A stretch of DNA of 64,000 nt, taken from the NCBI GenBank assembly GCA_954871525.1, contig OX940862.1, forward strand, positions 34,712,232 to 34,776,231, given 5' to 3'. The DNA comes from Parietaria judaica. Lineage: Eukaryota; Streptophyta; Magnoliopsida; Rosales; Urticaceae. Below the pieces are notes generated by a model. That model had not been told where the DNA came from. It worked only from the letters and a program-made list of their open reading frames with translations, and did not search any database. The position numbers were made by a program, and so were the translations under genes. Positions 23,577 through 34,567 of this stretch are shown piece after piece (position 1 is the stretch's first letter; every line of letters starts with the position of its first letter).

Positions 23577-24683
23577 ATTTTTTTTTATTTTAAGATTTCT
23601 ATTTTGTTTACTATCAATTAAATCTAAATTTTAGCGTGAATAATTCTTGATAACCACTAAAATTAAAATTTAGTGCCTTGGTTTGGTTTGAGTGTGTTGA
23701 GGTGTTTTCTCCTCTAATGATGAAGACATTAGACGAGTACGAGGCGAACATGCGATGGAGGAAAGATAATGAGTGTCTTGATGATATACATAAATTTTAT
23801 GTAATTTAATTTGTTAATGAGGTGCTTATTTCATTACAATCTTTATTATATGTAAAAATACAAAGAGCTTCTTTTAAGGGAGAGCTTTAGAGGAAATATA
23901 GCGCGAAGTGTAGTATAGTTTCTTTGTGCTATTTATTTGGATTGAAAATATCTTTTTTCTCATCATGTAGAGAGTTTACTTCTTTTTGAAGGATTTGAGT
24001 GGAGACTCTTGGGAGTGCTTGTTTGAGGGGTCGAAAGGCGTTGGAGGAAGGAGTTTGCTTAAGATACATGTTTGGTATCATTCTTCTATTCTATTCTATA
24101 CGAGTGAGTAATTACTGAGAGCGCGCGTGTTCAGTTTATAATCTCATCTCGTGTGTGTATATATATATTATTAACCAAAATTTTAGTGGACATGTGCTCT
24201 TTGATTAAGTATTTCAGTCCACCATACATAGAGAAGAGGTCAATCACAATTCTCACCATAAAGGAGATCGATTCGCACCATACTTGACTAAGTATTACTT
24301 GAGGTTTAAGAATTGGCATCGGAGCGAGTATCGTAGGCCTTAATTAGTGGCGATTCTCGCCTTGGTTCCTTGGGCGGTCACTAAGTAGCCGTTATTTTTC
24401 CATCCCGTCACTGTTTCAATAGACGATTTCGTTTAAAAAGACTGTTGCTTGGACGATAAATGTACAAACTTTCTTTCTTGAATTCACTATCTCCCAAAAA
24501 CATCTCCAATATTTTTCAACACATATTTTTATTTACGGATTTTATTTTATTTTGTACATTTTCAACCAAAGACTTGTTTTATCTTGCAAATTCTAGCGAA
24601 CGCTCTACGAAAATTATAACGATAAATCATTTAATTGTTTTTTTTAATATACAGTAAAGTTTTGATAAGTATCGTATTTAATA
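23501..24683. other. Intergenic DNA, nothing recognised
   Basis: Contains a (CT)n run at about 23539-23570 followed by a T-rich tract, then low-complexity DNA. No coding feature is supported. Confidence 0.45.
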
Positions 24684-24691
24684 CTTTCAAT

Positions 24692-25176
24692 CAAGGTTCG
24701 ACTTTTCCACGATTATCTTCGATAATCTTCTTTATCCGTCTTATCGGTAGCTATAGGTAAGAAGACCATGTCAGAACTTTTCCATGATTTTTGTCAAAAA
24801 TCGGCGAACATTTTGAAAAATAACAAAAATATGATACTTTTTAATAAATTTTGCATTTTTTGATGATTTTATTTTGAGTTTATGCATATGTGAGAGTGAG
24901 ACTATATTTTATTTATTTGTGTTTAAGTATGAAATTATTTTATTTTTGGCATTTTAATGTTTTATTAATAATATAAACTTAGTAAGTATAAGCTAAAAAT
25001 ATATTTTATAAGTTTTTCGTCGAAAAATGTCGATAATCCGTCGATAATCATCGAAAAGTGTCGGTAATCGGATAGCTACAATATTATAAGCTTTCCGTCG
25101 GTTAATCGGTAAGCTATCAAAAAATCCATCGAAAATGACAAGCGATTTATCGGCAAATTCGGTAAGTTGAACCTTG
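24692..25176. mobile_element. hAT-type MITE, 485 bp
   Basis: CAAGGTTCGACTT at the left and AAGTTGAACCTTG at the right form a 13-bp inverted repeat with one mismatch. The element is flanked by a perfect 8-bp direct repeat CTTTCAAT (24684-24691 and 25177-25184), the duplication length of hAT elements. Near the right end, several TCGATAATC/TCGGTAATC words form the subterminal repeats usual for hAT. No coding capacity. Confidence 0.85.
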
Positions 25177-25485
25177 CTTTCAATAACTCTGAACAAGGAA
25201 AAAAAAAAAAGAAGAGATAATATACATTTGACTTGATACTGAGTATATTCAGTTTACATTATTCCATTATTAGAAATCCGAGTACGACAATAGAACCTTC
25301 GTTGACTGACCATAAAATAATTCTGAATTCTAATAATAGTCTAACATGGATTTACATTTACTGCTAATTATAAAGTAAAATTTATGTTAAAGGATAAAAT
25401 AAAGTGGAATTTCCTTGGATTAGACGAATAATGATTGAGTGAAAAAGTCTGTTGCACAATAATTGTTTTGACATTTTTTTTTAAA

Positions 25486-25975
25486 AAGGGTTTTAAGCGG
25501 CAAAAGTATCTAACTTATTTAGAAATCGACGACACAGAACCAGCATAAAAAATTTCAAGTTACTCTTTTTTGGCAGATCGGTAAATCTCATTCAATTTTC
25601 CATTAGTTTTTTTTACTATTTCTATAAGTAATAATGTGAACTCTAACTAAACAAACAAATTCAAACGATCAAATCTACGAACATCAAAATAAACCTAGAT
25701 GTAATAACAAATTCTTGGAACATCAACAACGCAAATTTTAATTTTTCTTCTCACTTTTTCTCTCGAATTCTCCGTTCATCTTCTCAATAGCATCGCGGTG
25801 TACGTTGTTGACGTCATCATTGACGAAAATAGAAAGATATTAACGGACAAATAAATGAGGTCTATTGATCCTCCAAACAATAAACATGTATACTTTTACC
25901 ATAAATTTTTTAAATTAACTTTATATCGCTCTATTTCTAAATATTTTGATTACTTTTGCCGCTAATAACTATAAA
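25486..25975. mobile_element. Probable Mutator-type MITE with GCGGCAAAAGTA ends
   Basis: The left end reads TTTTAAGCGGCAAAAGTA and continues to ATTTAGAAAT; the right end, read inward on the minus strand, has TTATTAGCGGCAAAAGTA and also reaches ATTTAGAAAT about 20 bases later. This gives an inverted repeat of about 40 bases with differences. I could not find a convincing target duplication. Confidence 0.5.
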
Positions 25976-27349
25976 GTGTTGTTGGGTGGGACTTGGGAGG
26001 AGGTTGGCGAGGCAAACAGTGATGAGGATATCTATTGAGCTTAGATGGCAACTCCTCCAGCCAATCAACTTTTCGTCGGTGCAACCTTTCTCTCTCCATC
26101 TCTTATTTATTATTCTTTGGTCTTATATACCCCTCTTCTTTCTTTCTATTTACATCCACACCCCACGCTTAGACACGGCTTTCTCATGCCATTACTACAA
26201 AAATATATTATGTATATATATATTAATATATAAAAAATGGTGTATTGACGTGGTTTTTCACTTTTAACGATCACGAAGTTGACTAAGCTTGATTTTGATT
26301 TCATAAACTCTATCTTGTCACAACTCTTGTCGGATTTATACGTTCAAACATTGCAGAATGTACAAATACATACATCATTCAATTTTGACATCAGAAGTTT
26401 TTATAGAGATTCATCTCCAGCGTTAGTCGAATATTTTCTCTCTGAATTCTTATTGATGTTTGAGTGTAATAAAAAAATTGGATACGATATATCACTCGGG
26501 AACTAAACAACAAGACTAGTTTTAGCTCGGAAATGACAAATGCGTAAAAAAAAAAAAACAAAAAACCAAGACTTATAGTTACTAAACTTTCGTGGAACCT
26601 GTAGTGTTACTAGTGTATATATAGTTAGAGAAAAAAAAGGTATAGATTAGACATAATAGTGATGTAAGATTTGATATTGTTATTACACGTGGCACGTGTT
26701 GATGAATTTTTTTTATTTTTTATTTTTATATTTATTGATGGGGGGAATTTGTGGGCTACTTACTAAGCAATATATGGAGTGGAGAGATTTTTTATAAGCC
26801 ACATCTCTCTTAATATATATTTCATTTTTACTTGGCCTCGTTGTGGTTGTTGGTTTTGATGAGCTAGAATCATAGATGAATTGGTCTGTCTAATTTGGCC
26901 ATAGTCATATCTTATTTATTCAAAGGAAACAGCAATTGTTTCTTCTGCATAGTTGGAAAACAAAATTAAATAAATGAAGCACCATCCATAGTTTATAAGA
27001 AAGATAGGATACAGTAGGTTTGTATTATTATTCTTTTCTAGTGTCATAAGAGCTGAACTTTGAACCTCAAACATACAATTTTCTTTACATACTCAATGTC
27101 CCACTATTTCTTTACAATATGCAATGAAAACATTTTTTTTATATATAATTAAGACAGGTGTATTAACTAAAAATAATATATAAAAAGCATATAAAACCAA
27201 AACAATGGAAATCATATAACAACTTCAATATAATCGGAACCGACGAGAGACGATCTCGCGACGAGGCTAGGAAACAGACGACAAAGATGGAGACGAGCAT
27301 GGAGCGACCACGATTACGCCCACAATTACAACATTGCTATTATTGCAAT
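25976..27349. other. Intergenic DNA, nothing recognised
   Basis: AT-rich with A/T homopolymers and a CACGTGGCACGTG-containing stretch near 26685-26699. The open frames at about 25956-26506 show no family features. Confidence 0.45.
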
Positions 27350-27647
27350 TGTGAGGGAATCTTACACATTTTTGTAACAACTCATTTATGAGAGCTAATT
27401 CAAATTATTTAGCCTCTATAAATAGAGAGCTAAAGCCCATGTACAGAGAATCACAACTTTTATCATCGAAATATAAAAGGCTTTGACATTGAAGCCCCTT
27501 ACGAAACCACCCGATTCGTCTCTAAAAACACATCTCATTCAACGTGATCTAGTTTAAACGGAAAGACTCGAGCTCTAAGCTAAATTGAAAACGAAATTGC
27601 ACCAATCGTAACTTCGTGACTGCGATGGTGATTTTTCTACCTCAACA
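27350..27647 (+). mobile_element. Possible solo LTR
   Basis: The segment begins TGTGAGGGAATC, ends CTACCTCAACA (a TG..CA pair), and contains a TATA-like CTATAAATAG at about 27416 followed by transcript-like sequence. This is the layout of a Copia-type LTR. No matching second LTR, primer-binding site or 5-bp target duplication was found, so it is only a candidate. Confidence 0.35.
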
Positions 27648-28038
27648 TTACTTTTCTCGAGGATTTTTTTCCCTAAAAATAAATTATAATATTATTATTA
27701 GTCCTTATAATTAAAAATAAAAAATCATTATAATTTAATAAGAAAAGAAATAAAACATTTGACATAAACTCATCGAGTCCGTGTCAAAGGTGATCAAGTC
27801 TTCACATATTTGTTTAATGAACAAACAATGAGTATATACACTACACACCAACCATCTATAAATAATCGTGTGAAGAAAGTAAGCTATTAAAAAAAATGGA
27901 TTCTTTGCGATAAACTTTGTTATCCCAAAGATGAATTATCTATATAATCATGAAATTAATAAATGACTAAAGAAAGACTCGATTGGGGGCAATTTGGTAA
28001 AGAAAACGTGTTCCCAAGAGACCTAGCCACAGTGTTAA

Positions 28039-28198
28039 TTGCCTCCTTTGAAAAGGGTAGCGCTGAAATTTCAACAACTCCTCCTAAATAACAAGCAAAG
28101 CAACAATACGTTCTTCTTCTTCTTGTTAGCCTCTCTCTCTCTCTCTCTAGACTCTCTCTCTAAAAGCCATAATATCATATCACCAACAATCCACCACC

Positions 28199-28245
<47 letters not shown>

Positions 28246-28341
28246 AGAAAACGCGAAAACAAAAAGCAGAATAAAACACAGAGAGAGAGAGAGATTGACA
28301 AAAGGTGGTAGATGCATGAGCAAAGCCACAACACACGCAAC

Positions 28342-28378
<37 letters not shown>

Positions 28379-28417
28379 GCGCTCGTCACCTTCGTTCGCC
28401 TTCTCTGACTCGTTAAG
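28039..28417 (+). promoter_or_regulatory. CT-rich 5' UTR exon of the AP2 gene
   Basis: Three pyrimidine-dinucleotide runs (about 28129-28150, 28203-28242 and 28345-28377) precede a good donor (GTTAAG|GTACGG) after 28417. The matching acceptor is TATTCAG at 29191-29197, 58 bases before the AP2-gene ATG, so this is probably its leader exon with a 780-base leader intron. The exact transcription start is not visible. Confidence 0.6.
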
Positions 28418-29255
28418 GTACGGTACGAGCGCAAAGACTCGGTCTTTTTTCCTGGTTAATAATGCCAGCTATATATATAATAATGGGCATCTCGGCGTTG
28501 ACCGGTTTGGTCAACCCGTCTCTCCGTTCGCTGTTCGCTTCGATGGGTTTCTCCTTTTTCACCTGATTTCTGGAGTGCTGTGTTTTTGGGCATGTGGGTC
28601 TTTTTTATTTTCCATGTCAAGGTGGTAGGTTGGTATGGTTGACTTTTTTGCTTTCTGGGCTTGGAGTTCTTGTCAACCAGAGGATCTTGTAGACCCAAGA
28701 TTGGTTCCAACTCTATGATCCCATCTTAGCTTTCAGGGATTATAATTCTGACTTCGTTTATGAAACAAACATGAATTTTATTTTCGATTTTATCCCATGA
28801 TTGGTTTGGCTTGTTTGTTTACTTTGAATGTTTGGATGCTAGATTACGAGTCAAGGCTTGAATGTTGTGTTTGTTTAGCCATGGCGTTTGGTAACAGTAA
28901 TTGGCATGGATTTGAGATAAAATCTTGATGTGAAGAGTTTTTATTTTTTATTTTGAGCTAAATTAAATCCTTGATGATGTCACTTGACGTATTGTATACA
29001 CGATTCAGGTCATTCGGATCTGCTTTGCAACATTCTAGTTCAGGTTTATTCATTATAGTCCTTGTTTGAAATTGAAGATTCATTCAATGCTTGTTAGTCA
29101 CTTACACTGTTTGTGCGTGTTTACGTTTGCGTAACGCTATTATTGGGCGTGTTCCGTTCTTGTGATAATACTCATTCGCTTTTCTGTTTCTATTCAGGTT
29201 TGATCTGGTATAGTCGAGCATCAGCCTTGCGTTGCAAGGAACATTTACGACATCG

Positions 29256-31087
29256 ATGGTGAGACTGCGGAAGAGTAAACTTTACCGGTTGTTGGCTGGT
29301 GAGTGCGGGGATGATGTAGTAAGACTTTCATACAGTTTTACCTTTATGTTGAGTGCTCTCATTTACCGATTTTTCTTTTCTTTGAAGGGACGAACATCCT
29401 TCTTCCACATTCCGCTTTCGCTGAAGATGGGACTGTTCTCCCAGATTATTCTCAGAAGTTCAAATTAAATAGCGTCCACCCAATAGATTTGGACGAGACA
29501 AAGCCGACCGAGGTAGTAAGAATGTAGTTTAATTGCTATCTCTCGTTTGAATTTATATTAAACTTAGTTTTGTTTCTTATGGGCTTTTACCAGAGTGTTG
29601 ATGTCAAAGGAGTTAAACCAGCGGATCTGCCTGATTCTGGCTTGTCCGACTCGGTGAAAAAACAGGAAAACTTGCAATCTGAAGGTTCGTTATCGCTGAG
29701 TCAAGTGGATAATATGTATTTATCGCATACTTTTGCTTGTTCCTTTAGTATACCATTGATTGAAAAAGGCCAAAGTACTAAGTTTCCTATTACAGACGCG
29801 TTATTGCTTCTCTTTAATAATTACCATATATGTCTTAGAAGTAATTTCAGCTATAAAAAAACATGCAAAAACGGGACATAATGATTTTTCCTATTTCCTA
29901 GAAATATTTTCCATAAACTTTGTTTTGAAAAGTGAGAGTAGTATACTGAAACCTTTTCAAAGAAAAATTATGTGAAAATGTGCTATTATACAAAGACATA
30001 TAATCTGGCTTTATTGGTTGTATTAGAAAAATTAATTAATTCCCTAGTTAGTTCCTCGTTTCCGTCTTTCTTATCCTCTCTGTAGATCTTTAAGGAGCTA
30101 CATCTCTACGAACTACATTTTTGAATTCATTCGTTTATATACGTACAGTTACTTGTTTTATAATCTTTAGTGTGATCCTTTAATAGTTGAATTTGTTTGA
30201 GTTACGTTTCAGATTTTTTCTTTTTTATTTTCAAAACGAAGTTTCATAATGAAATAACGAGTTTGAATCTCTCAGTCTCACCCCTGAAACGGAGGAAGCG
30301 ACACAAGAGGAAGAGCGTCCTAAACCAAGAACAGTGTGTGATGCGAGGTGTCTACTTCAAAAATATGAAATGGCAAGCGGCGATCAAAGTCGACAAGAAG
30401 CAGATCCACTTGGGCACCGTTGGCTCCCAAGAAGAGGCTGCTCGATTGTACGACAGGTAGTGCTTCAAGATTTTTCTGTTGGGTATTAATCGAGCACGAT
30501 TATTGGGCCATTCTTGCCTTAAAAGCGAAATTGGAAGCAGCAAATTGAAAAGTGTTGAGTCTTTGTTTCCAGGGCGGCGTTCATGTGTGGGAGGGAACCG
30601 AATTTTGAGCTCGACAAAGAGGAGAAAAAAGAGCTCCTAAAGTACAAATGGGACGAGTTCTTGTCAATGACACGCCAAGCCATCACTCATAAGAGTAAGT
30701 CTTGCCTCGTAAGGAAGAGAAATTATAAGCCCCAGCAATGTTCAGAACTATTAATTGAGGAAAATATATATTGAAAAATGCAGTTTAAGAAAATGAACAG
30801 AAACGGAAACATATTGGGTTGTCGTGTTTGGAACAGAGGAAACTTTTTATGGGTTCATTGAGCGTGGAGACACATCATCTATGCGATTAACGTGCAATGA
30901 CATTTTTCCCTTCTCGCTTTTTCGAAGTTTTTAGCAAGGCTTATGTCTCGGATGTTTCGTTGCAGAGAGCAGAAGGAGGGTCGGACCAGAGCCCATGAAG
31001 AAGTCCGAGTCCTCTCCACCGGAGAACGAGGAAGACATGGATCTCTCTGGGTCAGAAGAGGCTGAGCCTGAAATATCAGATTCTTAG
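29256..31087 (+). CDS. APD1: AP2/ERF-like transcription factor, At4g13040 type
   Basis: Six exons (29256-29298, 29388-29512, 29594-29684, 30276-30456, 30573-30694, 30966-31087) agree in phase and give 227 residues. The short N-terminus MVRLRKSKLYRLLAG is followed by an acidic linker, then a basic nuclear-localisation stretch KRRKRHKRK (about 91-99) and one divergent AP2 domain at about 108-160 (MRGVYFKNMKWQAAIKVDKK, then IHLGTVGSQEEAARLYDRAA). The tail after exon 6 is acidic (ENEEDMDLSGSEEAEPEIS). The YFKNMKWQA core separates it from ordinary ERF proteins and fits the single-copy At4g13040 group, named APD1 in Arabidopsis as I recall and linked to defence. The ATG is the only one in frame after the leader intron. 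Regulation may involve the CT-rich leader. Confidence 0.88.
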
Positions 31088-31727
31088 AAATCAAAGGGTT
31101 TCTTCTGAAAGCTCTAACGCTTCAGTTTCTAGCATATTTAGTCTCGTCCATTTTTTAGTACATATCTCAGGCTATTCATCAGATATCTCATGATACATTC
31201 ATATTCATATAGAAACAACAAATATCCAATAATGATTTCCTTAGGTTGAACAGAACTCCATAATTTCCTGCCATTGTTTCGGCTCCGGGCTAGTGTTGAT
31301 GCCCAGGAACGGTCGTGATTATTTTATTTAATATCGGATTTTCTATACCAAAGAATTGTAAAGATTCATTTGAGCATTGATTGCATGAAAATGTATCCTA
31401 CTATTAATTTCATCAATGTATCCTATAAGCAAAATTGAATACTAAAAAACGGTAAGACCGTGATTCATCTCTCGAAAATTGAGCTATTGTGGAAGATTAT
31501 GCAAGTTTTGGTTGGTTAGGACTAGAATTAGTTTCTTATTCAATGTCGGATATCGTCCTTAAGTTGAAATTTAATGGAATTGAAAGTGCTATTGTTTTAT
31601 TGAACATTCTTAAAAATTTTAGTTAAATAATAGATAAAAATTAGAGTGCATGTGGAGTATAGTTGATTATAATTGAGATGTGTTTTTAGCTATTGCCCCT
31701 TTGAATATAGTTTTTTAATTGAGTACT
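31088..31727. other. 3' UTR of the AP2 gene and intergenic DNA
   Basis: The first 250-300 bases are probably 3' UTR (AATAAT and AATGTAT-type signals near 31230-31420). No further gene is seen. Confidence 0.4.
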
Positions 31728-32041
31728 GCGAGTGCGTTTGGCACAACTTACGTAGTGCTATTTTTATTTTTAAAATAAACTAAACAGCTTGCAGAAAATC
31801 GATTTTGTATTTTTGTACATGAATCGTAAAAGTTAGAATTCGCAATTTTTGGTTTTTTCTAAAAACAAAAATAAAAACAAAATTACAGTTTAAGTCTATT
31901 TTAGCCTTTTTAGCCTTAATAATTTTTTTTTTACCAAACGCTAAATCAGTTTTTGTTATCAAACACCTGTGAGTTAAAAAAATAAAAAATTAAACTAAAG
32001 CTAAAAACAATTCTTAAAATTAAAGTGTGCCAAACAGGCCA
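31728..32041. mobile_element. Probable MITE (TGTTTGGCACA-type ends)
   Basis: GTGCGTTTGGCACAACTT at the left faces GTGTGCCAAACAGGCC at the right, an imperfect inverted pair of the kind common on plant MITEs. The interior is A/T-homopolymer rich and has no coding capacity. The target duplication could not be fixed. Confidence 0.45.
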
Positions 32042-32266
32042 CAACACAAATTTTAACCGGCAATTTTTTAGTTTAAATATTAAATCACAAAAAGTCGGTA
32101 AACTTCAATACTTTTGCCGGTATTTAGTATATTCTTTTTATTTCGCAATGATCACCCTAACCAAAGTCCTCCTCTTTCGCTTTCAATGGCGTCGCGACTT
32201 GAAACTCCGAGCTTAGACCCCAACTGAACCCAGACAAAATCCCACCATAAACAACTACCGTGAAGC

Positions 32267-33876
32267 ATGGTTTCGGGCGACTCCAAAACCCTAGGACCAG
32301 AGGATCAACCCTCTTCTTCTTCGTCTTCGTCTTCGTCTTCGTCTTCTACTTCACCTCGTAGTTGGACGGAGCGGATCTTCGTCCCCACCATTCTCGCAGG
32401 TCTCTCTCTCTCGAATCCTGAAATGGTTGAGTCATTTCTGATTATGATTTGATTGAATCGAGTAGTTTTGCGATCCAATTGAGCAGGGATTGTCGGAGGA
32501 GGAGTTGGGTTGTTATCGAAGCACCGAAGAACTCATGGCCTCTCCAATATTTCAGCCACTTACGCCACTAACTTCTCCATTGTTACCGGCTGCTATTGTG
32601 GTGAGCTTTTGTGTCTGCTGTTCATGGAATCTTTAGCATTTCTTAACAGAGGAGCTTGTTATCTAAAACTTCATACTTGTTTTAAACACTGAGAGTTAAA
32701 CATGCTAATTTCTTTTGGCTTGGCAGTTACCCGTGAGTTTGTTATCAACACTCGAAAAACGGACCCGGATGATCTTGTGAACTCGGCTATTGCTGGCTTT
32801 TTCAGCGGGGCGATTCTCGGCCGTCTTCAGAGTAAGATTCATCTTCCCTCATGCTCTAATCTATATCTTTCATCGAATGAAAGTTGGGATTAGGGGGTCG
32901 AACACTGACGTGATCAAACTAAACATTAAAGCCTCGTAGTTTTGAAGACTGGTATATGAATATCGACGATGATATATTTCGTTACCCGGAATTTTATCAA
33001 AGGAGTCGTAAAAAAAAAAAAGGCTTACAACAAGGATTAGTAGCAGGACTGAATACACTGAATCACTGATGAAGTTCATTGATACTTTTTGAGGGTATCA
33101 ATGAACTTGAACGAAGTTTTCGGGTTGATAGTTTTCATTCAATACAATATTTTGAGCAAATATTAGTCATATACCAATCTGAAGCTATTACGAGCCAAGA
33201 TCGTTGATCCCGGAATCAAGAACACACGAACACTCAAGTACACAATGAACACAAATGCCAACCTTCACTAAACCTAACCTCTCCTCTTGAGAGACTAAGT
33301 TTTGCGATTGGTTCTTGGCTATCTATCTAATGGACCGGACCAGACTGGCTCGACTCAATTAATCCTAAAAAACGTCAAATTAATCAATTAACCCCTATCA
33401 ATAATTAAACTTGTACGTCATTCACTCTCAATTCTCAAGGATCGAATGTATCAAAATCTATACTAATCTTGTTCTTGACACATATGCCCACGAATAATTT
33501 CGCAAATTCTACTGTGTATAAGAGAAGTTTTGGAATTTAGGGAAATGCAGGTCTATTAACTTGGTCTGGATTCTACAAGATTGTTGATTTGTTTTGTTTC
33601 ATTGGTGATGTAGGTGGTCCTGTCGGTGCTGCAAAATACTCTGCCATCTTTGCGATTGCAGGGACGACCTTAGATTACAGTACTAACAAGCTCAGATCAG
33701 CTTTCAGAGACTATCTTGAGTCAATGTCCGAGGAGGAGAAGAAGAATTACTTCAAATTACCCGACTGGTCTCCGATCCAAGTGCTCAACGAGGAAGAGCT
33801 TGCGGAAAAGGAGGCTCGAAAAAATAAGCTTTTCGCACAAAGCCCGCTCGCTAAACTAAGCAAAGAAGAGTCTTGA
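32267..33876 (+). CDS. Tim17/Tim22/Tim23-like small membrane protein
   Basis: Four exons (32267-32399, 32487-32600, 32727-32831, 33614-33876) join in phase to 204 residues. A Ser-rich N-terminus (a TCT/TCG trinucleotide run at 32312-32346) precedes SWTERIFVPTILAG. Then come a glycine-rich hydrophobic segment (GIVGGGVGLLSKHRRTHG), a second (ATYATNFSIVTGCYCVTREF), a third (NSAIAGFFSGAILGRLQ) and a fourth (AAKYSAIFAIAGTTLDY). A soluble C-terminus follows (LPDWSPIQVLNEEELAEKEA). Four short helices with GxxxG spacing and an Arg near helix 3 resemble the Tim17/22/23 (PRAT) superfamily, so a mitochondrial or plastid membrane location is likely. The family call is by pattern and is less certain than the gene model. 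Confidence 0.75.
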
Positions 33877-34567
33877 GAAATGCTGAACCGGTGGGCTTCG
33901 ATCACGAACCACTTAAGCTTTGTTCTTACTTAAGCATGGTTTTTTGGCTATAAGTATTTCTATATGATTAACAATTTTGAAGTTGAAAATCACTTCTATA
34001 TTTTAGGGAGTTTGAGAAATTGAAAAGAATTAAGTGAATGGTTGCAAACTGACTGACCTGGTATACATTCAAGGTTTCCCCGTTTGGGGGCCAAATGTCG
34101 AAACTCTTAAGTGATACTTATATATATATATATATATTTTAATTATCATGTTTTATGTTTGGAATATAACTTAAAGTTGGAGCCCTGTTAGTAATGGAAA
34201 CATGGTTTTTTTATTTATTTTAGAAAAGCCGAATATCCAGTTTCAAAATTGCAAAATCTTATTTACTAATATTCGGTATTTGTTAGCCTTAAGATTGGTT
34301 TTTACCCGCATTCACTGCTTCAAACATTATGACAAATATAGTTGTTGTATCACAAGTTGAAACTGTTGAGCAAAAACTGAATGTTGTAAGCATTTACAAG
34401 AGGCTTAGTCCCCAAAACAAACCCCAACAACATGGGATGCTAGTTAATAATGTCCTCATTTTCCAATCACAGTACAAGAGCTTTAGACAACTGGTGACAG
34501 AACGCGCTACACAAAACCCGCCTAAAAACGTCGAATTGGTCAGAGCCTACGAATCAATACCGCAATT
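33877..34567. other. Convergent 3' ends of the Tim-like gene and FHA2
   Basis: Contains a (TA)n run at about 34120-34137. Plus-strand open frames here are antisense to the FHA2 3' UTR and show no family features. Confidence 0.5.
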
